Shown here in pieces: positions 45,209 through 55,545 of a stretch of 64,000 bases of DNA. The stretch comes from Marinilabiliaceae bacterium (lineage in GTDB: Bacteria; Bacteroidota; Bacteroidia; Bacteroidales; Marinilabiliaceae), in contig JABUTU010000022.1 in NCBI GenBank assembly GCA_021443545.1, positions 1 to 64,000 on the forward strand. Direction: 5' to 3'. Position 1 is the first letter of the stretch, and every line of letters begins with the position of its first letter. The position numbers were made by a program, and so were the translations under genes. A model generated the notes under the pieces. That model was not told where the DNA came from, did not search any database, and worked only from the letters and a program-made list of their open reading frames with translations.

Positions 45209-45547
45209 TTACTCGCCCTCCGTATTAGTAGTGTTGTCTTCGCCATACTCTTCAGTGTTTTGCGCTTGCATCTCCGTAGCTGTCTGACCGTTGAGGTATG
45301 TCATGACATTGCCCAACGCTTGCTCGAATGATCCAAATATCTCAATGGCTTTCGACATCGTCGCTTGTATATCGAACTCGTTAGGGGCTTGTATCTTGAT
45401 GTTGATGTGATGAGGTTGCACGCTAAGCGCTACCGATGTTCCCATGAAGTCTTCTATTGCCGTTTCCGAGTAATAGACCTTCTCCGTTACTACGCCCTCT
45501 GCATTAGTAATGGATTGTTTGTTTTCTGTCATCTGTATTAGTTTCAT
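45209..45547 (-). CDS. small tail-region protein, unknown
   Basis: 112 residues, acidic C-terminus (TEEYGEDNTTNTEGE). I recognise no family. It lies between the large tail-tip gene and the fibre gene, 2 bp from the latter, so it is part of the tail module, perhaps a fibre assembly factor. Confidence 0.5.
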   Translation of the reverse strand: MKLIQMTENKQSITNAEGVVTEKVYYSETAIEDFMGTSVALSVQPHHINIKIQAPNEFDIQATMSKAIEIFGSFEQALGNVMTYLNGQTATEMQAQNTEEYGEDNTTNTEGE

Positions 45548-45587
45548 TGTGGTATCTTTTTATCATTTTCCCGACGTTGGGAATATG

Positions 45588-48500
45588 TTATGCGTATATA
45601 TATATCCATATATCTCCTGAGTTGTATAGTGTTGTTGCTCGCATCACTCGGAACTGAACGGCGTTTTTGCTTCGTGAATTGACTATGCCCGTAGCACCCT
45701 CTGTGGTGCTGAGGTTATTAAATTCAACTATCGGGCAATCTGATAGCAGTGGTGTTCCGAATGTCAATGTATACACATTGCTACTACAACTGCCCGTTAC
45801 TGTCCCGCCCGTATAGTCAAAGCCCTCAGACGTATTAATCGTCAGCGATGACGTTCCTAACGTAAGGCGTCTTGCGAAGACACAAGCGGGTATCTCCGCC
45901 TTCTTGTCGTTCTTATACACCTTCATCAAGCCCGTTTGGTCGAGCCATATTCCCGCCTTAGCGCACCAAGCCTTGAAGATGAGTGTAGCATCAACCGCCG
46001 ACATAGCTATATAGCTGTCGGAGGTCTTAGAAAGGAATAAACCATCGTTATAGAGTATGTTGTTAAACATTTGAAAGACGTACTGACTCTGCGGAATGCT
46101 TGCCGTTGCCGAGTAGTTAACCGCTGTACAAGTGATGCGCACCTCACGCCCGATGGTCTGCGCCTCTACATCGAGCTTTATGCTTATCGACAAGGAAGTA
46201 GAGTATTCCATCGTTATAGTATCGCCCGCCTGGAAAGGTATTTTTGCATTAGCTATTTGCGATGTAATAGTATCATATAAGATACTTCCCGACGTTGAGC
46301 CGTTGTATAATACTGAAAGCGTCCCCTCCTTGACTAAGCTCCCGTTCTTATAGATGCCCACTTTCGTATCTGCCGTTACTACGTAGCTATAATATGAGGT
46401 GCTTATCGATTGCGATGTAGTCAGCGTTAGTGTGCTCAGCGAATATGCCCTTGTTACATTGCTTCCTATCGTCAGACAGCCCGCATTTGTCGTTTGCGAT
46501 GATGTCAGTAGTGTTCTGCTTGCCGTTGAGCTTGCTTTGCCCGTTATATTTTCCTTTATGTAGTATCTATATGTCCCGCCAATGTACTCAGACGATACAT
46601 ACAAGGATGCAATTTGACTTTGCGAGGTTACGGCACTGCCTATCGTGAAGGCGCTTACATACGACGTTGAGCCTCCTGAGATACCCGCTTTTGAGAGCAT
46701 TCCGTATACACCACCACTCGGTGAGCCAAGTATCTGCGTATTATCACCCGTAACACTTCCTACATTGATGCTATTTCCCGATATGTTTATCTGCTGTCCC
46801 GCAACACTTCCCGATGTTATCTTTGCCTTGCTCATATCTACTGAGCCATCGTGACGTACGACAAACGGCGCATTGGTAGTCACGCCATCCCCGCCCGCCG
46901 CAAACGCTATCGAGTCCGCTGGGTTAGTTCCTACAATGCCATTCATTACGGCGGTGATGTTACCGTTGCTGTTCTTTACCGCCATCATACTTCCGAGCGC
47001 AAGACCACCGACAATCTTTACCTCGCCCGTCTGCTGAACCTCGTTAAAGGTATCCTTTAGGTATTGGAGCTCATTGGCTTTGTTCATCGCCTCTGCAATA
47101 GAGGCATCCGTATCCTCTGGAGCAAGCGTCCATGCCGTCGCCCGCGACCCGTTCTCCAGCTTGATATGAGTCATCGGGATGGAATATGAACTCGATGCAG
47201 GTACGTCCATCCATATATGAATATATGTAGATGTCGATACAGCGAGGTCGGAACTTAATACTACTTTTCCCACCCATCTGCCATCACTCTGCTGACGGAC
47301 AGATGCTCCAACATAGTCGGACGACCCGATTCGCAATGTCATAGAGAAGGTAGTAATACCCGATGGAGCTGAGAAACTTTCAATGCTCCATGTGTACGTT
47401 CCTTTTCGTAGGGTATTGACACCCGATGGAATGTGTATGTTTGTGTTAGTAGTATTACGCCCCGTAAACGTACAAGAGGTGCTATTAGTGAGCAGATTCC
47501 TTCCACCAATCTCGACAGCATCGGTGTATGCCTTAGAGTTGCTTTCCGCTACTGATGCCAATACGTCAGCCGTATAGTCCGAGAGGTCTATTTCTGCACG
47601 GTGGTACTCCGTAAAGCGTGTTGATAGAAGTGCTCGTGTGTATGTAGATGTAAACGTATAGTTCGTTCCGCTGTACAGCCCGACGGCATTGAGGTACGTC
47701 TTCAAGTTGTTGTATGCAGTAGTCAGAGCAACATACTTAGTGTGTGTTGTTGCTATGCCCGCACTCGTAGCATTAGTCAGCGTTGTTTGGTATGTTCCCG
47801 CCGTTGTTGGTGAGGATGTCGTATCAGCTACGCCGTTAATAGCTTTCCATTGCGGTTGCATGGCTCTCTTCTCTATCGTTGAGAATATTCCGTCGCTGTC
47901 GACGTTATTCAAAGCAATGGCGGTCGTCTGTGCGCTCGTCTTGGCTTCGTTGGCGGTCAATTTAGCTTGTAACGCAGTTTCTTGAGCTTGTGTAGCTTTT
48001 GTTTTGGCATCTGTCACGTCAACTTCAACGTCATCTATCTTCCCATCTACATAGTTTTGTATGTTCGTTGATTGCCCCGCCGAGTTCTTGAAGGTAATAC
48101 CCTTGTCGGAGGTGATAGTTCCGTTATCGAGGTCTATCTGTACCGAGCCATCGTTGGAGGATATAACGCCCGTCTTGACGAACTTGCCGTTGATGGTCGT
48201 AGAGCCATAGGTGAGAGAAAGGATGCGAGCTGCATTATCAATGACACTGGAGAGTGTTCCAATCAAGAAGTAATAGTATGACGGGTTCTCATCGACAACA
48301 TGTTGTGTTGTATCTATGATAATAATACCAGTACCAGTACCAGAAGTAACTCGATTGCATCGAGCATAGATATAATATGCCGTTGATGCATTCAGATTGC
48401 TATATGATGAGTTTGAAATCGTCCATGACAAAATATCTTCAGCTAAAGCATAATGCTGAAGCGTTCCGCCAGTTATATTAATGCGATTAGCATTACCCTG

Positions 48501-50207
48501 GTAGTTTGGCGTAAATACGACGTTAATCAGAGAAAACTGCTGACTCTTGGCACCAACAGAAAGCATAGTGGTGTCAATAGAGAGAGGAGCAATTTTATCA
48601 CTATAGTAGTGACCGTCTGGGTCGAATACCATATTCTTAAGCTCCTCATTTGCTCGCCATCGTCTACGCATCTGTGCTGTGTTCGTCAGGTCGTTATCAG
48701 CTACCACCTTATTAATAGTGCTGATGTTACCGAGTACTGACATTATTGTAGATACGGCTTCCGTATCACCGAGTGTGAGCTGATATGAGTAAGGTGACAG
48801 AAGGTCAATCGTTACACTCTGAATGCGTGTTTCAATGACTGATTCTGACAAGACAGAATCATATATCTTAATCTTATCACCCGACTTAAACACACGAACA
48901 CTCACATTTTCATCGCCATAAATTGAATGAAGGAATCGTGGATCAATAGCTAAAGAATATTGAGGCTGAGGTTGTGAATACTGATTGATGTATTTATCAG
49001 CCATATCAGCGAGTTGAGCCTCAGCAGCATCGACGTAACTATCTGGTACTCGAATTCCAACAATGAAATACTTATCCCCAGCAGCAAACTGGAATGCTGC
49101 TGAATCAGGATTCGGGAATGTCAAACCATTCTCATCTGTGAAAGGATTGATGGTAAATGTCTTTCTGACATGGTTGTAAGAGGCGATATCGAATGAATAT
49201 CCAGCTAACTGACCAGATGTGAATTGTATCTGTGCAGTCGTATCCGCAATAAACCATTTTGTCTGTCCTTTATCATCCTTCTCATTGAGGTCGAAATCCA
49301 TCGATGTATCAATGAAAACATTAACGGATGAGACAGATGTTATTGTTCCATATCTCTGAGGCTTAATGTCAGTGAGCACCTCCATCCCCTCTCGTAGTCC
49401 GTATGCACTAAACAGCTCATCACGCTGCACAAAGGAAGTAAGCTGACTCTTACCAGGGAGACATAACTTGCTGTGACGATATCCAGCAGGAAGATTATCA
49501 GATGAACCATATACGAACAGACGTGTTACTATGTCCTTACCATCTTGGTTGCTTCTGTCTAATGAGTAGAGCCCATTTCCACGACCATAAGCAAACGTAA
49601 ATGGAAATGTAGAACCAATTTGAGGCATAACATCAATGTAAGCATTATTGCCATCAAGACGTATCGAAAACTCTACCTCAAATTGTGTACATATATCCTG
49701 AAGAGCAGCGAGACAGTTATACTCCTCGTAAGAGAGAGTCATAGTTATATCAACCTCTTCATTAGGAGTGATATTGCCAACCTTCCACACTACATCCGTC
49801 AGACCAGGGCGATTAGCATTGGCGACAATGACTCTTATAAACTCATTTAATGTCGCTGTGTATGCTTCATTAGTCGTTGGAATCATAGTACCAGAAGCAT
49901 CCACAAGGAAGTATTGAACGTCAAGGAGCCTGTATTGAAGCGACTCCATCTTTAGAGTATATGTTAGAGAGCGTTCGCCGTCTCTTGCTATCTGAGGAAG
50001 TTGCAAGAGAGTATATACCTCCCCGAATACCTCACATGTATCACCAATAAGAATCCCTAATGGAACAGCAGATTGAATAGTTATATCCAACTGATGTGAC
50101 GACATGAGTTGGTCTGTGATAGATGCAGATGAGACAACAGCCTTCATGTCATATGAAGGGAGTTGTATACTCGTGCCATCAGCATGCTTTATAATAATCT
50201 GTTCCAT
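45588..50207 (-). CDS. tail-tip/fibre protein with endopeptidase-tail-like N-terminus
   Basis: 1,539 residues. The first 500 resemble tail-hub proteins of siphophages (Tal/gp27-like strands; YNCLAALQDICTQFEVEF, GRGNGLYSLDR). The middle has coiled segments (TKATQAQETALQAKLTANEAKTSAQT) and a sugar-binding-like module framed by GGRNLLTNST and IKLENGSRATAWTLAPED. The C-terminus is a beta-rich adhesive region. The N-terminal third and the rest seem to differ in base use (see findings). The start overlaps the distal tail gene by 19 bp. It likely forms the tail tip that meets the host surface. Confidence 0.75.
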   Translation of the reverse strand: MEQIIIKHADGTSIQLPSYDMKAVVSSASITDQLMSSHQLDITIQSAVPLGILIGDTCEVFGEVYTLLQLPQIARDGERSLTYTLKMESLQYRLLDVQYFLVDASGTMIPTTNEAYTATLNEFIRVIVANANRPGLTDVVWKVGNITPNEEVDITMTLSYEEYNCLAALQDICTQFEVEFSIRLDGNNAYIDVMPQIGSTFPFTFAYGRGNGLYSLDRSNQDGKDIVTRLFVYGSSDNLPAGYRHSKLCLPGKSQLTSFVQRDELFSAYGLREGMEVLTDIKPQRYGTITSVSSVNVFIDTSMDFDLNEKDDKGQTKWFIADTTAQIQFTSGQLAGYSFDIASYNHVRKTFTINPFTDENGLTFPNPDSAAFQFAAGDKYFIVGIRVPDSYVDAAEAQLADMADKYINQYSQPQPQYSLAIDPRFLHSIYGDENVSVRVFKSGDKIKIYDSVLSESVIETRIQSVTIDLLSPYSYQLTLGDTEAVSTIMSVLGNISTINKVVADNDLTNTAQMRRRWRANEELKNMVFDPDGHYYSDKIAPLSIDTTMLSVGAKSQQFSLINVVFTPNYQGNANRINITGGTLQHYALAEDILSWTISNSSYSNLNASTAYYIYARCNRVTSGTGTGIIIIDTTQHVVDENPSYYYFLIGTLSSVIDNAARILSLTYGSTTINGKFVKTGVISSNDGSVQIDLDNGTITSDKGITFKNSAGQSTNIQNYVDGKIDDVEVDVTDAKTKATQAQETALQAKLTANEAKTSAQTTAIALNNVDSDGIFSTIEKRAMQPQWKAINGVADTTSSPTTAGTYQTTLTNATSAGIATTHTKYVALTTAYNNLKTYLNAVGLYSGTNYTFTSTYTRALLSTRFTEYHRAEIDLSDYTADVLASVAESNSKAYTDAVEIGGRNLLTNSTSCTFTGRNTTNTNIHIPSGVNTLRKGTYTWSIESFSAPSGITTFSMTLRIGSSDYVGASVRQQSDGRWVGKVVLSSDLAVSTSTYIHIWMDVPASSSYSIPMTHIKLENGSRATAWTLAPEDTDASIAEAMNKANELQYLKDTFNEVQQTGEVKIVGGLALGSMMAVKNSNGNITAVMNGIVGTNPADSIAFAAGGDGVTTNAPFVVRHDGSVDMSKAKITSGSVAGQQINISGNSINVGSVTGDNTQILGSPSGGVYGMLSKAGISGGSTSYVSAFTIGSAVTSQSQIASLYVSSEYIGGTYRYYIKENITGKASSTASRTLLTSSQTTNAGCLTIGSNVTRAYSLSTLTLTTSQSISTSYYSYVVTADTKVGIYKNGSLVKEGTLSVLYNGSTSGSILYDTITSQIANAKIPFQAGDTITMEYSTSLSISIKLDVEAQTIGREVRITCTAVNYSATASIPQSQYVFQMFNNILYNDGLFLSKTSDSYIAMSAVDATLIFKAWCAKAGIWLDQTGLMKVYKNDKKAEIPACVFARRLTLGTSSLTINTSEGFDYTGGTVTGSCSSNVYTLTFGTPLLSDCPIVEFNNLSTTEGATGIVNSRSKNAVQFRVMRATTLYNSGDIWIYIYA

Positions 50208-50857
50208 ATAGTTTCGGCATTCACCAAATTACGCACATTTACATCATTAATATTGCCAGTAATAACGAGAAATTCGGTTACATTTGGGTTACTCCACTGA
50301 TGAGTTATAGTTGCTCCACTTGCAGATATCAAGTCTAACGACTTATTTCCATCGGAATAGTACAAGTTAACACATGATGCCGCTTGAAGAGTGAAAGAGA
50401 GCGTGCCTTGCTGAGCAGCACATTTGATAATCTTCTTCTCAGGTTCAGGCTCCGTTAGTTTGATAGTTATAGATGCAGCAATAGTCTCATCGCGCTGACG
50501 CCATTTTTTGGTGATACTGATTGAATCTTTGATGTACACCATATAGCACATTGTGTTGACATCTGGGATGTCAATTCGTAGCATGTGAAGTCCTGAAGAT
50601 GCAAGGATATTATATAATCCACTGATGTAGCTCATGAGTTGAACATTATCATCAGCGACTATCGTTCCCTTAATCGTGAGAGTCCGTTCGTCAAAACGGA
50701 GGTTCTCTGTGTCAACAATCTTGCCATTATACTCCTTCCAGTCATACGATGTAGGATTCTTAGTCTTTGGTCTGTCGAGCATCCCTGTAGACTCTTTGAC
50801 GATAAGCCCGAAATCACTGACGTCGTGACCATCTATTGTGTATATTATTCGTTCCAT
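50189..50857 (-). CDS. distal tail protein (Dit-like)
   Basis: 222 residues. Position between tape measure and tail-tip gene, a first beta domain (TIDGHDVSDFGLIVKESTG), the W.EYNG..VD..N..FDERTLTIKG stretch and a second galectin-like part fit Dit proteins, which form the hexameric hub at the tail end. Sequence similarity within this family is low, so position is the main argument. Confidence 0.65.
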   Translation of the reverse strand: MERIIYTIDGHDVSDFGLIVKESTGMLDRPKTKNPTSYDWKEYNGKIVDTENLRFDERTLTIKGTIVADDNVQLMSYISGLYNILASSGLHMLRIDIPDVNTMCYMVYIKDSISITKKWRQRDETIAASITIKLTEPEPEKKIIKCAAQQGTLSFTLQAASCVNLYYSDGNKSLDLISASGATITHQWSNPNVTEFLVITGNINDVNVRNLVNAETIWNRLL

Positions 50858-50869
50858 GACATCTTTATT

Positions 50870-53800
50870 TTAATTCATTACTCCACTTGCTCGCAGTCCG
50901 TCTGTCGTGTTCGGTGCAGACAAATGCCTGTCGATGCTTGATAGATATCCATTGCTAATCTCAGCCTGGTTCATAATACCAGACATGACTAACAGCTGGT
51001 CGCGCATAATCTCCATTGCTTCAACCTGGTTCATTCTGACGGCATTAGTCTGACCAGCAAGGAGGTCAATAGACTCTTGTGAGGCATTAGCAATCGCACC
51101 TGATAGAGTCTGATTCTCTATCTCTTCCTCATACAGACCTGCTGCCTCTGCTGCCTTACGATAGGCATCGGTTGCCGTTTGGTAGTAGTTCATATACTCG
51201 TCCCTTAATTCCGATGCCTCTGCGTCTGTTAGAGTACCATCCGACATGTAGTCACTGAATTTATTCGCCCAGTTTTCCATCTGTGTCGATAGGTATTTAT
51301 CTCTCACAACAGCCTTTATAGCGTTGCTCATAGCCTCTTCAAACGTGTCTGCTACATCTTGCATTGTTGTTTCCCAATCTGTAGCAAGGTCTAAAAGGTC
51401 ATCTCGCAATGTTTCAACATCAGTCTGTATGTTAGCTTTGAGTACCAGGTCATCTATGTCGTTTAGCGCTTCAACTTTCTCTCGTACCAATTCAACCTGA
51501 GTAGCAGCGTCCTTAGATGCAGAAGCGAAAGCAGCCCACCATTCAGATGCGTGGAATTTGTTCCATGTTGCATCATCCATCGTCTGAACCATATTCAGGA
51601 TGTCATCCATGTTGTTAAGCTTCGATATATCCACAATACCCCGCAGAGAGTATTGCTTAGCATTGACGCCATAATCAGCATTAGCAACTGACAACTGATA
51701 GTTCAGAGAGTGAGTCTTGTCGTACTCCTTAGCATACTCTTTAGCCATGTTAGCAGCAAGTTTAATTTGCTGTTGGTAATACTCTCTCAGTTTGTCACCA
51801 TAGAGCACAGCGTTGAGAGCTGAAGTACTTTCAAGAAGTTCCTCTTGCTTATCGATAAGCTTATCAATAGACTCCATCTGATTGTTGTACATCGTTATGG
51901 TCTCTTCACTTACCTCATATGACTTTTTGAAGATACCAACCATAGCCTGTATCACTGTTATTATGGCTTCTATTATGGCTAATATCACCGTTGCACTCTC
52001 GACAGCTTTGATTGCTGTTGCTGCTGTTGCTGATGATGTCTCCATAGCTTTAGAGGCAATATCGACAACGTTTTGTATGTTGTTGATTGTTGAGAACACA
52101 GTGTCACCAATAGTAGCAGCTGCACTCATTGCATTTCCTACTACATTCGAGAAAGGTTCACCAAGATCATTCAACACCTTAGCCGTAGATTTAAGCTGCT
52201 TAGAAAGGTCCTTCCAAGCCTCCTCAACAGTCTCAGGCAATTCGAGTTCTTTAGATTGCATTGCATCTTCAATCTTCTTAATCTCAGCTCGTGCCTTAGC
52301 TATTTTCTTGCTGTCGATACCAACTTGACTCTCTAATTGCTTAAGATTAGCCCTTGCCTGCATCAGCATTTTTTTGAGTGCTGTAAGAGATATATTGCTC
52401 AATTGACTTGCCCATTGCTCGAATGATACTTCTCGTTCTGCTATTGTTACAGCAATCTCATTTAGAGTCTCCTCCCTCATTCGCTTTAGCTCATCAATCG
52501 TCTCTTGTGATGCCTCAACGCTCTGCGCGTAACGCTCCAGCTCATCAAACTTGTCGTTAGCTACCTTCGACTGGTCAGCATAACTTGAATATGGGGCTAA
52601 TACCGTATCTTGCTGAGCCTCTATGCGTGCAAGTTTCTCCTGTTCAATCTCTTGTATGTACGATTGGATTCGTCTGTTCTTAGCCTCTTCAATAGCTTTC
52701 ACCTCATCTTCAGTCTGAGCAGTGAGACGTGCAGCATTCAGACGTAGCATATCATCTTGAAACTTCGTATATGCCGCTGCTATAGCATCGAAGTTTCGCA
52801 CGGTATCTTTGTTTGTGTTAGATTCTTCAGCAGCATATTTATCCTTAACTCGTTTAGTCTCCTGGTCGAAAGAGGATGTGTCTATCTCCTCATTAGCCTT
52901 ACCCATAGATATATTGTTCAGCCGTTCAGCCTCAATATATTCGTCTTTAGCTCTCTCGATGTCGTCTATCTCCTTCTGTAGTTTGAGTTCTCGTGCTGCC
53001 TTCTCCTTAAGATAACCATCCTCCATCGCATCAATGCGAGCTTGTGTATCTTGATATATGGCCTCCTTTTCTGCAGTCACGATACGACGCTTGACACTGG
53101 CTATCTCTGCCATCATCTTAGCATTCAGATTCATAACATTAGCCTGGAGCTTATGTAGCTTCTCATAGTCCTCATTAGAACTATCAGACATTGACATACG
53201 CATCTTCTGAATATCAACCTCCTTCTGTGCGAACGCAAGCTCTTGACTATACTGCTTACGGATATTATCCATAATCTCTTCGCCTGCCTTAATGATGCTC
53301 TGTTTCGTACCCGTATAGACTTGTGAGCGTAGTGTGTTATTACGTGCAGAGAGACGAGCCCCCTCAATTTCCCATTTGCTACGATCCTTGGCGAGTTTCT
53401 CTTCGTCGAGACGAATCTGCTGACCAATCTTGATATTTCTCGCCATCATATCGCCATACTTGGTAGCAGCATCAGTCATCTTGTCGTAGGCTCCTTTAAC
53501 TATCTCTCCCGCCTTAGTGAATCCATCTGATACCTGTTTTGCAGTAAGACCCGTCAAACCTTGTACAGCAGAATTGCCCGCATCCTTTATGTGGTCAAAA
53601 GCGCTCTTACCACCTTCCTCCGTATCCGAGAACAGTGCTACTATACTCTTGCCTACCGACTTCCAGGCATTGGTAAAGGCTTCGACTCTTGCTATCAGTT
53701 CATTTTTGAGAAACTCTATAAAATTCTTACCCGATTCAATTATGTCGTCAAAGGTAAGATTCTGAATGTCGTTAAAAAGAGTCTTTAGTCTGTCGAGAGG

Positions 53801-54679
53801 ATTAAGCATCTCCAAGAAAGGCTTTGCATCAAATTGTCCCCACCACTTAGACAGCGCCTCAAAACCTGATACGAGTCCGTCATATATGAGCTTACCAATA
53901 TCCTTAAGCACTTGTCCAAGTGTTTCCATGACACCATCTATGACACCCATAATCTTAGCGAATGCCGTAGCGCCCTCGGTTGTTCCCTTGAAGTATGACA
54001 TAAGACCTTTAATAGCTAAAGCAATAGCAATTATAACCATACCTACTGGAGTCGCGACTAATAGACGCAGCACCTTGATAAATCCTTGCACTCCAGCGAC
54101 AGCATTCTTCATCATAGGAGGCATAGCGTTCATGAGTTCACTATACTTCTTCTGACCACCAAAGACAGACGATAGAACACTCACTTGATTAGATTGAGCA
54201 TTGGCCATCTCATTAGTCGATGCTGAAGCCCTCGTGTTTGCATTAGCATTCTCGTTGGTTGCGTCTATATTCTCTTGAATTAGTTCAACGCTGCGTTCAA
54301 GAGCTTGTCCTGTTCGTTCAAGATTAGACGAATCGAGTCCGACAGCACTCATCTCTTTTATAGAGCTTAGTTTAGCCTTGATACTGTCGATAGCTCCGCT
54401 TATACCTCCGCCAGCATCGACGTAGGCTTGTTCGGCATCTTTGATACCACCTTCAGCCAACTCTTCAAGAGTCTTGTCGTTCTCACGAATCTTATTGTTG
54501 ATACCTGTTATGGCAACATTGACTACGCTTAACATTTGGTTCCAAGCCTCAGAGTAGTCGCCGTTGCACTGCTCAACAATGGCATCGAAATTCTCGATGG
54601 CAGCTTGAGCTTCTTTTATTTTTTCTTGTAAATCTTGGTCGTCAATACCAAGTGTATATACGATGCTTCCAGCTTCCAT
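50870..54679 (-). CDS. tape measure protein
   Basis: 1,269 residues, mostly helical and coiled coil, with hydrophobic stretches (VLRLLVATPVGMVIIAIALA near residue 210; ATVILAIIEAIITVIQAMVG near 930). This composition, size and the place between tail-assembly chaperone and distal tail protein are those of a tape measure, which sets tail length and helps DNA entry. At about 3 residues per 4.5 Å the length suggests a long flexible siphophage tail. Its ATG overlaps the stop of the frameshifted chaperone frame (TAATG). Confidence 0.88.
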   Translation of the reverse strand: MEAGSIVYTLGIDDQDLQEKIKEAQAAIENFDAIVEQCNGDYSEAWNQMLSVVNVAITGINNKIRENDKTLEELAEGGIKDAEQAYVDAGGGISGAIDSIKAKLSSIKEMSAVGLDSSNLERTGQALERSVELIQENIDATNENANANTRASASTNEMANAQSNQVSVLSSVFGGQKKYSELMNAMPPMMKNAVAGVQGFIKVLRLLVATPVGMVIIAIALAIKGLMSYFKGTTEGATAFAKIMGVIDGVMETLGQVLKDIGKLIYDGLVSGFEALSKWWGQFDAKPFLEMLNPLDRLKTLFNDIQNLTFDDIIESGKNFIEFLKNELIARVEAFTNAWKSVGKSIVALFSDTEEGGKSAFDHIKDAGNSAVQGLTGLTAKQVSDGFTKAGEIVKGAYDKMTDAATKYGDMMARNIKIGQQIRLDEEKLAKDRSKWEIEGARLSARNNTLRSQVYTGTKQSIIKAGEEIMDNIRKQYSQELAFAQKEVDIQKMRMSMSDSSNEDYEKLHKLQANVMNLNAKMMAEIASVKRRIVTAEKEAIYQDTQARIDAMEDGYLKEKAARELKLQKEIDDIERAKDEYIEAERLNNISMGKANEEIDTSSFDQETKRVKDKYAAEESNTNKDTVRNFDAIAAAYTKFQDDMLRLNAARLTAQTEDEVKAIEEAKNRRIQSYIQEIEQEKLARIEAQQDTVLAPYSSYADQSKVANDKFDELERYAQSVEASQETIDELKRMREETLNEIAVTIAEREVSFEQWASQLSNISLTALKKMLMQARANLKQLESQVGIDSKKIAKARAEIKKIEDAMQSKELELPETVEEAWKDLSKQLKSTAKVLNDLGEPFSNVVGNAMSAAATIGDTVFSTINNIQNVVDIASKAMETSSATAATAIKAVESATVILAIIEAIITVIQAMVGIFKKSYEVSEETITMYNNQMESIDKLIDKQEELLESTSALNAVLYGDKLREYYQQQIKLAANMAKEYAKEYDKTHSLNYQLSVANADYGVNAKQYSLRGIVDISKLNNMDDILNMVQTMDDATWNKFHASEWWAAFASASKDAATQVELVREKVEALNDIDDLVLKANIQTDVETLRDDLLDLATDWETTMQDVADTFEEAMSNAIKAVVRDKYLSTQMENWANKFSDYMSDGTLTDAEASELRDEYMNYYQTATDAYRKAAEAAGLYEEEIENQTLSGAIANASQESIDLLAGQTNAVRMNQVEAMEIMRDQLLVMSGIMNQAEISNGYLSSIDRHLSAPNTTDGLRASGVMN

Positions 54680-54966
54680 TATCCTAAGTTATTAAGGAAC
54701 GCAGCTACTTCGCTGGCATTCCTGTTGGTTAGTTTTCGTCCGAATCCCTTGCTAATTCCTCCTTTCTTATCTCTGTCAATAGAAGGAGCATCTATCATCA
54801 TTCTGACGACAATTGCATAAGGGATGTTGTGATGTAGATAATCCCATGTCCAACCAAGATGAGCGCATATAGAACCTCTACGGCCGAACGGAGATTGTAA
54901 TCCTGTTACTCTTCCGTCATCGTGTTCATTGTGTTTGCGCCTTGCATCAATGCAGAAGAGATTAAG
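54679..54966 (-). CDS. -1 frame extension of the tail-assembly chaperone (GT-like)
   Basis: This frame continues from the slippery heptamer at 54966-54972 for 95 codons (starting LNLFCIDARRKH, containing FGRRGSICAHLGWTWDYLHH, ending FLNNLG) and stops at 54679-54681, overlapping the tape measure ATG. It has no start codon of its own at the right place and looks like true protein. In lambda-like phages the T part is made only as a G-T fusion by -1 frameshifting. The fusion here would be about 255 residues. Confidence 0.8.
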   Translation of the reverse strand, partial: LNLFCIDARRKHNEHDDGRVTGLQSPFGRRGSICAHLGWTWDYLHHNIPYAIVVRMMIDAPSIDRDKKGGISKGFGRKLTNRNASEVAAFLNNLG

Positions 54967-55445
54967 AAATTTGGCAAATCAGACTGATTAGTTATGACAT
55001 TAACCAATGTGGCAAGAGTCTTAGGGCTTATGCTATGAAGAATCTGATTAGCCAATGCTTTAATACCCTTATTATCGACCTCTCTAAATGGCACACCGTC
55101 ATGCATTGCAGTCCTGAACGAACGTTCTCCGAGCGCTGCAATAGCAACAATCTCAGACAATGGGCGTGCTGACTTGCTTACCAGTTCTATAATCTTATCC
55201 TTCGTTTTGTATTCCTGTAGCACATTGGATGGCATTGCGATAATACGCTCCGATATGAGGTCAAGGACAGCCAGCGTCAGCGGATAGATTGTGAGAGTTC
55301 TCTTAATCGGGATTGACTTGTAGAACAAAAAAGGAAAGATGCGAAGACGAGGCTTACGCACCGTTGTATCAATCACGAAAGAATACCCCTTACCATTTAC
55401 GAGGTCGAGTTCTGACCGCATCTGTTTAGTTGTATTCTGTTCCAT
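54906..55445 (-). CDS. tail-assembly chaperone (G-like)
   Basis: 179 residues from ATG 55445 (MEQNTTKQMRSELDL). It lies directly before the tape measure, where the tail-assembly chaperone is expected, and shows helical content in its second half (LALLD.., ALGERSF). A start at 55511 is excluded because it would lie within the terminator hairpin at 55479-55513. Near its 3' end, codons 159-160 (AAT TTC) form a slippery site that gives access to the -1 frame extension. Confidence 0.75.
   Translation of the reverse strand: MEQNTTKQMRSELDLVNGKGYSFVIDTTVRKPRLRIFPFLFYKSIPIKRTLTIYPLTLAVLDLISERIIAMPSNVLQEYKTKDKIIELVSKSARPLSEIVAIAALGERSFRTAMHDGVPFREVDNKGIKALANQILHSISPKTLATLVNVITNQSDLPNFLISSALMQGANTMNTMTEE
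54966..54972 (-). promoter_or_regulatory. slippery heptamer A-AAT-TTC for -1 frameshifting
   Basis: In the chaperone frame the mRNA reads A AAT TTC, a canonical X-XXY-YYZ sequence. The -1 frame has a stop codon (TGA) just upstream (54979-54981) and is then open for 95 codons beyond the site. A small hairpin (TGCA-TTGA-TGCA) follows about 12 nt downstream. Confidence 0.8.
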
Positions 55446-55468
55446 GTATGTTATGATTTGATGTCTGT

Positions 55469-55513
55469 AAAAGAAAAAGGTTGCGCCTCGCTGTCTGTAG
55501 GCGTGACGCAACC
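55469..55513 (-). terminator. terminator after the major tail gene
   Basis: On the minus strand GGTTGCG (plus 55507-55513) pairs with CGCAACC (plus 55479-55485), followed by TTTTTCTTTT. It separates the highly expressed tail tube gene from the chaperone gene and would lower downstream expression. Confidence 0.7.
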
Positions 55514-55545
55514 CAATTAACTATAAAAGATGAAGACTTGCCAGG

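Noticed and set aside
46645..46854. Short plus-strand frames across the tail genes (44-50 kb)
   Set aside because: Antisense shadows without promoter or protein-like sequence.
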